Assembly (NCBI GenBank): GCA_022495005.1
Contig: JAGYXB010000612.1
Location: 186,001-250,000 of the forward strand
Direction: 5' to 3'
DNA length: 64,000 bases
DNA from: Rhyacophila brunnea
Lineage: Eukaryota > Arthropoda > Insecta > Trichoptera > Rhyacophilidae
Below are positions 25,242-36,876 of the stretch, in pieces; positions within the stretch are counted from its first letter, which is position 1, and every line of letters starts with the position of its first letter. Made by a program: the position numbers and the translations under genes. The notes beneath the pieces are model-generated. The model ran no database searches and was not told where the DNA came from. It saw only the letters and a program-made list of their open reading frames with translations.

Positions 25242-25830
25242 CAGTGGCGAGAGGTGGAGGTAGGCTGTTAAGATTCGACATAAAAAGTGCACACTAAGCA
25301 TTGTCAGTCATTCATATTTTGTTTTCATTGAACGAAGAATACAATTTGCGGATGGATGGTGCTGGTTAGTTTTTAAAGTTCAATTAAACCATGCAGAAGC
25401 CAAAGCATAATAGTTTAGGTACACTATGGGCGATCCGACATATTAAACAGTGCGCACTTTTTCAGTCATACTTATTTGTTTTCGTTGAATTAAGAATACA
25501 TGTTACAGATGGCATTGGTTAGTTTTTTTAAATTCATTAAGCCTGTATATATCAAACCATAATCGATAAAAATAGTCGTCTATCTATAAAATATCTAAAA
25601 TTGTGTATGATTTAATGCAATAAACAGATAACCGAATATGATTTTACTATTAGGTATGTGCTATGGCTTGGATTAGGCAGGATTTAATTGAATTTTGAAA
25701 ACCAATAAACACTATCTACAATATACATTGTAGTCTTAGTTCAATGAAAACAAATACGTTCGAGTGACAAAGTTTAGTGTGCACTAGTTATGTCAGATCT
25801 AAGCAGCCTACCTCCACCCTTCACAATTTG
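25242..25830. mobile_element. Foldback-like element with long imperfect inverted arms
   Basis: The left arm from about 25252 contains GGTGGAGGTAGGCTG, GTGCACACTAA and TGTTTTCATTGAAC. It recurs inverted at the right, with CAGCCTACCTCCACC ending near 25818 and TTAGTGTGCAC near 25770. The arms are roughly 100 bases each. Inside the left half the arm segment is repeated directly (about 25275-25425 and 25434-25570, both with TTGGTTAGTTTTT-like and GAATACA words). Long arms with internal direct repeats are a foldback feature. The exact ends and the target duplication are unclear (GTATTTAT on the left, GTATTTTC on the right, 6 of 8 matching). Confidence 0.65.
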
Positions 25831-26432
25831 TATTTTCCCATGTGTTTATCATTCCTTTAAATTTACCGTGTATCTTCCATCTTCATTTCACTTATGTTGA
25901 TATCATATGCGAGCAATATTTCAAACCAAATTCAAGGGTTTAGGATCACAGGGGCCTATCTACAATAACAGAGTTTTGAGATAAACGCAAATAAAGATTT
26001 TGCTGCTATGAAACTCGTTAAATAAGGCATATTTTACTGAATTATATCTTGAAATATAAGTACCTACGACATAGAGCATAAATATGATTACGGCATTATC
26101 GAAACTAGTGTTAACTCAAAACATGCATTTTTGTAGTTATGCCACAAAATGACCGATTAATATAAGTAGGTAGCTATTAACAGTAGGTATTACCACATAA
26201 ACTATAATTTGCCTATTTTTTTAATCAGTATTTGCCAATAACACATTTTTTGGGATAAATCGTTTGCTCTAGAAATGCAAAACGTGGTCCAATCATTTTT
26301 TTACATACAACTTAGAAAACTGTTATCTTCGTGCATTCGTATATGTATTTTATACAAGTCAATGTTGATATAAACTGAATTGAATACTTCGTTATTTTTC
26401 ATACATCTACTGACATACAGCCGTTTCTTTAG
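25831..26432. other. AT-rich spacer, nothing supported
   Basis: Nothing recognisable. Confidence 0.5.
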
Positions 26433-26440
26433 TTTAGATC

Positions 26441-27297
26441 AGTGGTCGGCAAAACGCGGCTCGCGAGCCACATGCGGCTCTTTGGCCCCTTGAGTGCGGC
26501 TCTGCCACAAATGCCCTCTGCCCTATTTTACATGGCTACAAAGAAGAAACAAAAAAAAAACGGAAAAAAGACGAAAACCGTGAATTTAAAGTTGAATGGA
26601 CCGAGACTTTCGCGTTTATTCAAAACTTAAATGACCTACCTACCGACCTGTATTATTTGTCGGTAAAAATTGGCGCATAACAAGAAGTCAAATTTGGAGG
26701 GACACTTTACAAACTAAACATGCGTCATTTAGCACTTAATATCCTGTCGGTGATGCAAGGAAGAAAGCAGTGCAGGAACTTTGGAAGAGTCAAGTTCTGT
26801 ATTTAATTACTGAATACAATCTTCCAACAATGTTAATATTGCATGTTTTGTAGTTAGTAAAGAGATTTCTAAGAGAGGAAATCAAGAGTAAACTGAGAAG
26901 TCATCTTATTGATGAGAACCTGGAATCATCAATAAGACTTAAAATTAAAAACATAATCATACATACCTACCTGACTTACCCAAACTTTCCATGGTGATGC
27001 AAGGTTATTATTCACATTGAGTGTTTGTAAGTCATTGTCATGATTTAATTTTATGGATACCTACGTACAATTTAATTTTTATTAATAAATAAGATCATTA
27101 TTAAGTATGATATCAAGTTTCATTCAGTGTACCTACATATAGTTTAAATAAATCTTAAATAAAGCTTAAATCTTTAACTAAAGTTTGTTAAGTTAATAAA
27201 CAGTGTACCTACATAGGAAATTTGGCTCTCAAAAGAAATCTCAATTGTTGAACTGTTGATATTTGGCTCTGTTGACTAATGAGTTTGCCGACCACTG
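26441..27297. mobile_element. hAT element of the Charlie/Buster-like type, 857 bp, non-autonomous
   Basis: It starts CAGTGGTCGGCAAA and ends with the inverted TTTGCCGACCACTG, flanked by perfect 8-bp duplications GTTTAGAT (26433-26440 and 27298-27305). Next to the left end is the GC-rich GCGGCTCGCGAGCC..GCGGCTCT pattern, and next to the right end are TTGGCTCT repeats, a layout known from Charlie-type hAT elements of animals. No intact transposase frame remains inside. Confidence 0.92.
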
Positions 27298-27305
27298 GTT
27301 TAGAT

Positions 27306-28438
27306 TAAACACTTTCCTTGCACGTTATCGTAAACATGACGTAAACAACAGTGTGCTTTCCAGGCCCCCAACAATACCGTCCAGCGTCCATGAGCGCCTT
27401 TTAATAGGTGCTCGTGTAACTTTCAGTTTTACATTATATTTTGACATGTAGGTATGACATGTAAGTTGTGGATGTATACATTAATATTGTGCGATTAAAC
27501 GTCCAGGACGTAACTATCATTAAGATAATACATTTTATCATGTCGACTATTTATAATAGGATTTCACAAAGGATGAGCAACATTAATTTTAATATATAAA
27601 GCGATTTGTTCGCTTCTCATAAGTGTTGAGCATTTTGATTTTTTCAGTTAATTTTGATTTCGCAATTTCCTTTCAGATAGTTTTTTGGCTCTAAAGATAA
27701 GTTTCTAAATAAAATAATGAATGTTACAACTATCATTTATCATACAATAAAATCCTTCAGATTCGATCTGCAGAAAATTTCTGGCGGTCCGCAAATAGTA
27801 GATATTGTCGCCCATTTTAAAATACATGTATCTTATAATATTCTTACTTACTTTTAACAAAAATATAAAAATCCGATAACATATTTGGTCCTTTGACGTA
27901 AGTCGTAAAGTATCGCAAACTGAAACTTTTCCAGTCATAGAAAAATAAAAGATAATAATTTTAATTAAAAATATAATAATATATAATATTATAGATATCA
28001 TTGTTATATCGTAACAAACTACGCACCAATATTCGTAGCAACGTAAACGAATGACGGACAAAAACGAAAGTTCTGTTTTTCAATATGTCCATCTTACCTG
28101 TCAGGTCCAGATCAGCCTCGAAGCTCAATAGTAGGTATATGATTTTTAGCATTTACGTTGACTTTTCAATGAATCGAGCAATCACCATTAGCCAATGTTA
28201 TAAACAATGCGAATCGATTTACTTGTACGCGTACAAATAGTGATTTCTATGTAATTTTAATTAGATTAGATTATTTCTGTCAAAAAATTCCCGTTATGAA
28301 TGGCGATGCTAACATAAAACAACCGAAATTCCCTATCATTCAATTGCAAATGGATCGGCAATAGTTTGCTACAGATACGAATATTATACACAGTTGATAA
28401 CTTTTTAAATTAACTCTCAGTAAACTCAAGTCGACGCT
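27306..28438. other. AT-rich spacer, nothing supported
   Basis: Open frames around 27705-28152 (minus) have no recognisable motif and sit in very AT-rich sequence. Confidence 0.45.
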
Positions 28439-28558
28439 CACTTGAGTACGTGATGATCTCAGTCTTGGGCAACTGCTCCTAAAACAGCCCCAGGCGTAAA
28501 CAATTGCTGATGCTTCACACCAAACGAAGCGCTTGACTAAGACCGAGTGTGGTGCGGG
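28439..28558 (+). repeat. Interspersed repeat family B, copy 1
   Basis: It shares with 57556-57691 (minus) and 45472-45562 (plus) the ordered words CTTGAGT, CAGTCTTGGG, TGCTCCT, GATGCTTCACACCAAACG and TAAGACCG(A/T)GTGTGG. It is non-coding. Ends starting CACT and ending with the inverted form suggest a small DNA element, but this is not firm. Confidence 0.6.
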
Positions 28559-28559
28559 G

Positions 28560-29332
28560 GCGGATTGGTTTGGAGAGGTAGTTAATATAAACACGGAGAG
28601 GAGGTTAATCCGGTTGATCCAGATTCCTCAGTAGAATCACAATCGAATTCAAATCTTGATATTCAGTATGCGGATACAGAGGACAGTTAATGTCACCGAG
28701 ACTAGCTGGGCCAGACCCTTTCCCAGGCCTTTCTTCAGACACGTTTTAAGCGACATGGAAGGCGTCCTGCATGGCGGGTGGAGATAGGGAACCTAAACTC
28801 TGTTGTTATCAACCTATAAGTTTACAGTCCAAGTGTAAAATATGTTTGGTTACGAATCGTTTACATCGTACAAATAGGAAGTCTTCGCCACTGGTCCAGA
28901 TGCAACTGTACGTCGATTATTTATATCGTTACGTGACCTAAAGAAGATACGTATTGTTCCATGAAATAATTACAAGAGTTTACTTATGATTATGAGCAAG
29001 GCAAGAGAATTAATACCAATCAAGTTATTCAAACGAATATAATTTCACACGTCACGTGTTTGTAGGATTCGAAGCATAACATCTGGGTGTTTAACTGTTT
29101 CTCATTACACTTATGATAATGTTATTATTTTTTATTTATTTAATTTGCAGTACTATTTTAACCGTAACTGGCCATATAAATGCATATTATTTAGAGAACT
29201 GCTATTTTGTTGCAGGCTATAAACCGTTGATGATGTAAATTAAATATATATTTTTTAAATTTATTGATTTAGTGTTTAATTATGTAGCATTATTTTTCTC
29301 ATATATGGTCCCTACCCTACCTAATATGAAAA
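28560..29332. other. Spacer, nothing supported
   Basis: A GC-richer patch (about 28690-28790) holds no recognisable gene. Confidence 0.45.
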
Positions 29333-29353
29333 GTACCTACCTACCTACCTACC
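29333..29353. repeat. (CTAC)n microsatellite
   Basis: Five tandem CTAC units. Isolated shorter versions are scattered through the whole window. Confidence 0.8.
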
Positions 29354-29401
29354 CTATGTACATATATTATATACCTATAGCTATGGGTATATTCTATACC
29401 T

Positions 29402-29513
29402 ATAAGTTAGCCGTCTAAGCTGTCAGAACTGTATATCTCGCTCTAAAAGTTAACACAGCCAAAAAGGGCTGTTAAAACATAGCACTTTTTGAAAGTTTAG
29501 ACGGTTAACTTAT
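29402..29513. mobile_element. Small inverted-repeat element, family C copy 1
   Basis: ATAAGTTAGCCGTCTAAGC at the left is mirrored by TTTAGACGGTTAACTTAT at the right. The centre contains AAAGTTAACACAGCC and its partial mirror GGCTGTTAAAA. The same structure recurs at 60999-61106. Similarity also continues past the right end (GCCGCCG..GTGTGTATA), so the true unit may be somewhat longer. Confidence 0.75.
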
Positions 29514-29519
29514 TGTAAC

Positions 29520-30582
29520 AATTAACCGCCTCAATACATACATATGATAAACTACCGTCGATAGCCGCCGTGTGTATATAATAGTCCCTGGTTGGGCCAT
29601 TTAAAGTCCCATTCCACTCCTTATCTCTTCACCCACCTCTTAATCCCCAGTGTTATTGTTACAAGACAATCAATAAGCAATTACGGGTCATGAGAGACCG
29701 TGTTGCAAAGAGACATTCAGTTGCATCTCGACAGCGGAGGCGTGCGGGTTTCTAATAGCTTTCCGTCGCTTAAGTGATTGACTCAATATATACAGATTGA
29801 TTCATCATCTATCATCATCATTCATACACCCTCGCATATAATCCACAAAGCTGTATCACAAAGTGCGTGAGTGTACGAACCGGGTGATCCAAAACAACGA
29901 TACCGCCCGAGTAATAGTTGAAACCAGACCACGGAGCCATCATATATCATCACAAAGGTCAGTGTCTGCCACTCTGTTCTATCGCCCCTACCACTAGATC
30001 CGACCACCTCAACCTCCCTTAAAATAATTACAGTCCACTTAAAAAGCTCAACCAGTCCCGCTATGGTGTTTTCCAATTGACGTATATTCAATAAAGAATG
30101 TTATATTCTCAAATATTGTGAAGTATACTTTGAATAAAAATAGTTTATTATGTGGTGCAATTTATTAAAATCAATATCGTGATATTACTGTATAAAGCAT
30201 TGTGCTTAAAGCAAATAGGCGTGGAAGATAGTATCACAGTGTGAGAACGAGACAACTAGTGCATTTTTAAATTGTAAATCAAAAGCCAAACAACAGTTAC
30301 AAACAGAATATAAATAATACTTACCTCCGAGCATCGACATATCACACACCCAGGCAGTGGGTAGTGCCCTATCTCATAATCCAATTAAAATGTAAAACAT
30401 ATCCATTGGAAATCAAATGATATAACAGATACGAGATTAAAGAGAGATCAATTAAATCCATACATGATAGCATACATCATAATATAATAGACTAATCGAG
30501 TCTGGGACTACGTTATAGGAATTCAAACATGTTAAGCCTGCCCACGTGGATTATTCGAATCCCAGTAGACATGCATTTAAAT
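29520..30582. other. Spacer, nothing supported
   Basis: The open frame at 29822-30091 (minus) lacks recognisable motifs. Confidence 0.45.
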
Positions 30583-31371
30583 TAGGGCGTGCAATCCCGG
30601 AATCCCGCTAGATTTATTGATTTCGAAATGCTGGGAGTTCTCCATTTTTTTGCGTACTTTTGTTTAATTATATAAATATAACACAAATAAAGCGACTAAA
30701 AGAACGTTAAAATGATAGAAATTACGATTATCATGTTAACATAAATTGTAAAATAACGGAAGCGACTTGCCTGCGCGGTACAGTTTGTGCAAACTACTTT
30801 TAAAGCGCTTTTCGGTTTGCGCGAGCTACAGTTTTCCCGTCCATGCACACGAGCTTCGCGATACAAACCGGTTTGCGCAGGTAAGCTTGTGGTAAAGCAT
30901 GAGCGCGTAGCCGGCGCTTAAGAATGAATAGGTATCTATAGGAATGTACATTACTATTTTTAAGGTCAAACACAGTAGTAAAACTTTTTTTATACTTGCA
31001 AAAAAAAATTAAATGTCTTTTAGCAAAATGTTTCGTATGCACATTTTTTTATTTAAGTACCTACTACAACAACGTTGGTACACAAAAAATAATGCGCAAA
31101 ATTTTAATTATCTATGTTTATTTAATAGTTTAATGTCATATTAGGTTTAACACAATATGAGTGGAACTACTTTAACTGAGAGGTTAATTGTGAACTGTTT
31201 GATATCGACTGAATATTATAATCTAATAATAATCCGAGTGAAGAGTACTTAAGTATCGTCCGAGATTGTTAGTTATATTTTACGTTGATAGATATTTTAC
31301 TTATAGAATTATATATTATATTTTTAACAATCCCGGTGACGAAAATACTAATCCCGGGTATGCTGTCCCTA
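30583..31371. mobile_element. Candidate hAT element of the TAGGG group, 789 bp
   Basis: The left end TAGGGCGTGCAATCCCGG and the right end, whose reverse complement is TAGGGACAGCATACCCGG, match at about 16 of 22 positions. Both carry the CCCGG sub-terminal motif of the element at 55049. The flanking 8-mers ATTTAAAT and ATTCGAAA agree at only 5 positions, so the call is tentative. A smaller inverted pair (CTTGCCTGCGC near 30767 and GCGCAGGTAAG near 30876) lies within. Confidence 0.45.
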
Positions 31372-31697
31372 ATTCGAAAACGTGCATAAATCCCCGCGGA
31401 GGAATGAGTTATTATTTAAAAGCTTTGGTTAATTTCATCACGTATTTAGTTAAGCCACACGCAAAAGCTTAGCCATATTATAAGCTATTTACGAATTACT
31501 GAATAAAAGGATTTTGCGAGTTATATTATTAACTACATTAAAAACCGCAGTCTATGTATACAAAATCATTGCAAGATTTTATATCCCGGCGAGCTTTAGA
31601 TATTAAAAGATTTATGCGTATTTCAAAATGAGTATTCGGGATTTCTTTTTAAATCACGAACTACTAAATACTCTGCGTTCACGAGTAATCCCTAGAG

Positions 31698-32333
31698 CAG
31701 AGGGGGGCAAACTGCGGCCCGCGGGCCGCATGTGGCCCGCCGGGTATTTTTTTGCGGCCCGCCATCATTAACTGTACTTCTGATTACGAATAACTTTTTT
31801 ATAATTAAAAAAAAATATATTGACATAGATTAAAATTTGTTTAGCAATAGTACGCGATCCATTTTCAATAGATATTGATAGTGTACCGACAGAGCTACAA
31901 CTTGAGATTATTGATCTGAAGTGTGACGCTGATTTAAGAAAATTGCATCGTCGTGAAGAAATCTCCAAAATTTACAATGCCCTTAATTCAGACAAATTGG
32001 ACCAACTTATGCAAGAAAAATGTTCGTTATTTTTTGACCAACCTATATATGTGAACAAACATTTTCGATCATGAACCTCAATAAAAAAAATTTACGATAA
32101 AATATCTCCGATGCCCATTTACAAGCAGTTTTGAGAATATCAACTACAAAATTAACACCTTAATTTTTAAAAAAAATGTACAACAGTTTCATTCTTCTCA
32201 TTAAATTTTTTGTAGTGTTTATTTTTCGTGATAATAAATAGTGTTTATCTAAAAATGGTATTTTACTTGCGGCCCGCCGCTCATTTTGAATTTTTGAATT
32301 TGGCCCTCCATCTAAAAAGTTTGCCCCCCCCTG
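31698..32333 (+). mobile_element. hAT element of the Charlie-like type, 636 bp, internally deleted
   Basis: CAGAGGGGGGCAAACT at the left and AGTTTGCCCCCCCCTG at the right are inverted ends. The perfect 8-bp duplication CCCTAGAG flanks it (31690-31697 and 32334-32341). GCGGCCCGCGGGCCGC lies beside the left end and GCGGCCCGCCGC beside the right. A transposase C-terminal relic lies inside, so the rest of an autonomous element has been deleted. Confidence 0.93.
31862..32163 (+). pseudogene. hAT transposase C-terminal dimerisation region, broken
   Basis: The plus strand reads DSVPTELQLEIIDLKCDADL, the ELIDLQCD hallmark of animal Charlie/Buster-like hAT transposases and their domesticated relatives. 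After a frame change it continues EQTFSIMNLNKKNLR and, past a stop, ISDAHLQAVLRISTTKLTP, which are the expected next blocks. At least one frameshift and one in-frame stop break it. The N-terminal zinc finger and most catalytic residues are absent. Confidence 0.85.
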
Positions 32334-32448
32334 CCCTAGAGGATTATTTTCGAGGACTGTGCCATGGCGTGGAGATTAATATTTTTTCCGTATTGCGCAA
32401 CCGGGAAAATGTCCGGGGATTTATTGCTGCGTACGGGATTTTTAATTT

Positions 32449-32724
32449 GTCCGCCTATTCATAACACAATTGTTTCATTAAACTAATAATTTCAATTAAA
32501 ATGAATATAGTATCTAGGTTTTACACAATTTTCAATCTAAACAATGAAAACATATGAGATTGTTGAATAACCTAATTCTAATACAATAGTCCGCCTATTC
32601 ATAACACAATTGTTTCATTAAACTAATAATTTCATTTAAAATGAATATACTAGGTTTTACACAATTTTCAATCTAAGCAATGAAAACATCTGAAGTTGTT
32701 GAATAACCTAATTCTAATACAATA
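32449..32724. repeat. Tandem duplication, two units of about 140 bp
   Basis: The segment beginning GTCCGCCTATTCATAACAC is repeated directly at 32589, with only a few substitutions and a short gap near 32650. The second copy ends near 32724. Neither unit codes for anything recognisable. The low divergence implies a recent duplication. Confidence 0.93.
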
Positions 32725-32725
32725 C

Positions 32726-33816
32726 GTCACTTTTCAATAAATGGAGCTGCGCTATTTTTACTTGACCGATTCAATTACTATAGCCAATCGCATGTAAACT
32801 TCGCTGTCAATTCTTCGCTGAGAACATAGTATTTAATAAAATGAAACAAAGCTTTTAGAAATATTGTTCTTAACCGTTCCTTTATTTCGAGCCTCTGAAT
32901 AATTGACTGATTCGTTCGATGCTCTTGTCCAAGAAATTTGAAACATTCGGCAACAACGCCAATTCTATTGCGGTCTCTCGGTTTCATGGTAAATGTTCGC
33001 GGAAAATCTCTGGTAGTTTTGTAACTAGTTTTCTACTATCTGATAGGTATTTTATTAAGGCAGTAAAACATATTACGACTTAAAAAAGCTTTGAAACTTA
33101 GTGCTGTAGTATTAGGTCCTTTTTTCATAAACCAATACAGGATATTATTTTAAAATATTTAAATAAGGCAGGCATACACGTTCAATCTGGATCGCGATTT
33201 AGATTGAATGTGTAACACACCTTCCCTAAATGTAGGTTACAATCACGTGCGCTGCCAGAAGAAAACTATGTTCAATAAAGAAATAGAAACATTTATGTTT
33301 TTCAGAATTTGTAAACTACCTAATCATAATAATTATAAGTTTTTAAACTATGGAATGAGCAATAAATAGCACTACCATCGAAGTTTACAGTTTTGCATCA
33401 CGGTCTATTATAGTGGGCCTTAGGTAGGTAGATAGATAAGTACTTAATTGATTTTTTACACGCGAATAAAATAGGCTTAAAAGATAATAATTTAAAATTC
33501 TTAAATACAAATATTTTTTTTTTAATTCTGTTAATTACTCCCCTGACTGCGATATTCTCATAGAAATTGTATAAGCTGTTACTTTCTCACATTACTTGTT
33601 CTAACCCCCCCCCCCCCCCATACACAACATTGACAACAGTACTTATCAAATGTAAAATAATGGTACCTACCAATCTACTCACACTTGATAAAGCTGATTA
33701 TGTGAGCCAAACACATATATCAAAATATTTTATTTTTCTATGGGTAATTATTTTTTATTCAACGATTAATTTACGAGATTTGAAAATGTAACACTCTAAA
33801 CATTTTTTTAATATAC
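32726..33816. other. Spacer with a C15 run
   Basis: Nothing recognisable except a run of 15 C at 33605-33619. Confidence 0.5.
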
Positions 33817-33894
33817 AACGCCCGTCGGTACTCGAACCCGCATCCACCGGATGCGCGTCAATGTGCTTTACCAATATTGACCGTCGTGCGTCCT
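33817..33894 (-). repeat. tRNA-headed SINE-like copy
   Basis: The minus strand has a B-box GGGTTCGAGTACC and an upstream A-box-like region (GGTCAATATTGG). The acceptor ends do not pair, and an A-rich tail follows. This suits a tRNA-derived SINE head rather than a functional tRNA. Confidence 0.55.
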
Positions 33895-34773
33895 ACATAA
33901 TTAATACCCCTATATAAAAGTAAGCCATGACCCACCCAACACCTTCAATTGAATTCACAGAATATGATTGTTATACAATGGCGCTTGTAACCGAAGTTCC
34001 ACAACAACCAATGAACGACTTGCACAATAATAATTTTCCTTTGCACGTGCAAGAAAGCTTTCCAACGCGACCGGCCCACGGCAATAGCGTTGCGCTCGCA
34101 GTCAAATCGGAAACGACTTTCCCACGTGTTCGGCGAACGGTTCATACGCGAACGATCAATTTCTTATCGGGCAGTTACTGCGCCCACGCGCACAAAGACC
34201 AATAATGTAGTACCTAATATTATTTACAAAACGCTTCGATTATTGTGCAAGATCCGGCCGCAAATATTAAACCGTGCGGCAAAGTTTTAGCAAAGAATTT
34301 GTATAGTGTTAACGATTTTCGTATAATATATTATGTTATTGTAGTATCAGCAAACATGCAATTCGAAAATCAGTCATTTACATGGGTGCCTACATTAATC
34401 AAAATATTATTTTCGTGGAAAAGAAATAGGTAAGTATAACATTCCCATTTCCAACGTTGGCAGTTTTGCACGAAATTTAGGAATATATTATTAAAACAAT
34501 AGACTTTCAGTGCTTCCCTAACTCACAATACATTAGTACAATATACTCCTTTAGACATACAATTTATAGCCGTACATCTTCAGTGAGATTCGACACAAAT
34601 TTACGTGACACAAGATAAAGCAAATATGTTACGAAAAAATGTGTTTTTTTATATAACACTACAACAAGCCATGAAGCCCAACTATAGTAGTAACAGTAGT
34701 AAAACAATCACAGAAGCACCAAGACAAGACAAGACAATAAAGTGCCCCGGATGTGCCCAACGGCTGGTTGGAC
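33895..34773. other. Spacer with a CpG-rich patch
   Basis: From about 33950 to 34205 the sequence is richer in CG dinucleotides and open in more than one frame, including a 92-codon ATG frame at 33927-34205. No motif was recognised, so no gene is called. Confidence 0.4.
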
Positions 34774-34928
34774 CTACTTGAATAGCTCTTCCCTTTTCGA
34801 AAACATTTTAGAACATATCCAGAGGATGTGATTTGCATTCTGTATTTCTCCGCCACATGGAAATGTTGAACAGCTAACAATACCAAGCTGATAGAGCCTG
34901 CCATGTATGTTAGATCCAAATATTAGAT
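34774..34928 (-). pseudogene. C-terminal fragment of a non-LTR retrotransposon reverse transcriptase
   Basis: The minus strand reads GRLYQLGIVSCSTFPCGGEI and then QNANHILWICSKMFSKREEL, followed by a stop at 34774-34776. The C-x3-CG-x7-NHILW-x-C arrangement is the zinc-knuckle-like tail found at the end of reverse transcriptases of the Jockey/I/CR1 group. The rest of the element is missing. Confidence 0.75.
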
Positions 34929-34929
34929 C

Positions 34930-36867
34930 CACGTAATATGGGTTGGGCGAATGACTACAAACTATTCCTCAGAGTCCATACATATTGACGTTTTTTTACA
35001 TGACGCAAAAGTGGCGTCACTTTTGGGACTTCACGCGTATGCCAGCGTTTTAAGGCGTTCGTGACGCTTCTACAAAACGCCAATGTGTAATGATACAAAA
35101 AGTCTGCCATTTCCTTGGACTTACTACTTTAAGCTTCATTGTAAAATCACGAAAAATTTATGTATGTATTGTTGAATTCAGAATGTATAAATTATTCACT
35201 TTAATTATTATCATTTTAATTAATTTTGTTAAATTAGGTAACTATCTCCCAGACTTGAGAATTAAACAAAACAAAACAATCGTCAAATCTGTTTCTAAAT
35301 AATAGACAATTCATAATTGAAACGTTCAATGGACCTACTATAATATAAAGCCTTTCATATTTTTTAAAAACAATGGCCCGAAATGTTCCCTAAGTTCACA
35401 CAATTGTGGCGTAAAATCTCACTGAATAAAATCATTAGCAATCTACACAGTGGCCGCTAATAAAAAATAACTATACATCAATCCGACAAGGTAAATTTTA
35501 CATGGTTCGTCTAAATGCGGCCCGCGATCCACTCACAACATATTTCGAGAAGAAATGTCATATAATATTACAGAAAGAAAAAAAACGATAAACAAAGTAT
35601 CTATTGACTATCAAAAGAAAAAAAAACAATACACAAAGTATCTATTGACTATCGGCCAACTAATAATAGGAAGTTTAGTTATACGTCGCAATTGTGAAAT
35701 GTATAATTTCATATTATAATTTTTTCTCTCCAGACCGACGACCGAGGGCCATGAGCTCTTCATAAATAGATACCTCAATCGTGAGGGCTTAAAGTGGCGA
35801 TTATAAAATACCGTTTAGATTTCGGTCCCTCAAACTATATTACACACATTATGAAACACTTTTTCCTGTTATAGCGAGGGATGGTTTCCAATCCTGGTGT
35901 CATAATGAATTTGAATTTACATGCGCCTGTCAAATACCTACGTGGTCGCAGCAATGATTTATTCTGGATCGGAATCGTTTCCTCGTGTAAAGCCTATCAG
36001 GCAAAATTGGCAAGGGGTGCAAGACTAGTCAATGCGCTCCCCAAAGACGTAGGCATTTTCGGTGACGTGCTATGTATTTTGTATTCGAAATATTATTTTT
36101 CTGTATAAAATTGTACTTAAGTATGGTTTTTTATGTTTTATTATTATTATACATGTATGTATACATATTCTCTTCTTCTCTCTTGTGAGGGTAATATTTG
36201 TTAACAAACGACACAATGTATTGAAACATCAATACCAATATACACCACATTACACACAAATACTGAAAATGTGTTTTATTACATTTGATAATTCCAAAAA
36301 TCTACTTTAATTAAGTATTTATATACCACTAAAAATATATATTATATTAAGGAACTAGGTAATAGAACTGTCTAATTTTGGCGCCAAATTTTGGCCAACG
36401 CCGGAATGTAGCTACCAGTTATACTACACTATAAAGATGGGCCTAGACGTGCTACAAACCCTTCTAATGCTACGCGGACATCAGGTCAATAATTCCATCT
36501 TGAAAGTATTAAAAATATAGGAGTTTGAGAAAATGTAAAACTAAATTTATTATACGACCCTTGGCCAACAACGCTTGGCGAGCCCAGAGCTAAACAATGG
36601 GAGGCTGTGAGTAATTAAGAGAAAATGTTGATGCGAGAAAGTCGACCGACGCGAATCTTATCAGTTGGGTTGAGTAGTAGTTTACGTGACATTTTAGCAC
36701 TGGAGAAAGTAGTGCATATAATTCACAGCCCGGGCGACAACTGGAGTGAACGCTTTTGAGAAATCGCACTATGTTATCGGATGCACGCCATTAACCCATC
36801 ACACATTGAGTTTTTAATGGATTTATATTATTATTTCAGAGTATTTTTATAAATAAAAAAATATCAA
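34930..36867. other. Spacer with a small tandem duplication
   Basis: A 41-bp unit containing GTATCTATTGACTATC is repeated directly at 35573-35654. A hAT-like GCGGCCCGCGATCC word is at 35518. Otherwise there is no supported feature. Confidence 0.45.
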
Positions 36868-36876
36868 TCACTCGGT

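Noticed and set aside
29333..29353. CRISPR-like or regulatory repeat
   Set aside because: It is only a CTAC microsatellite, a frequent simple repeat in this sequence.
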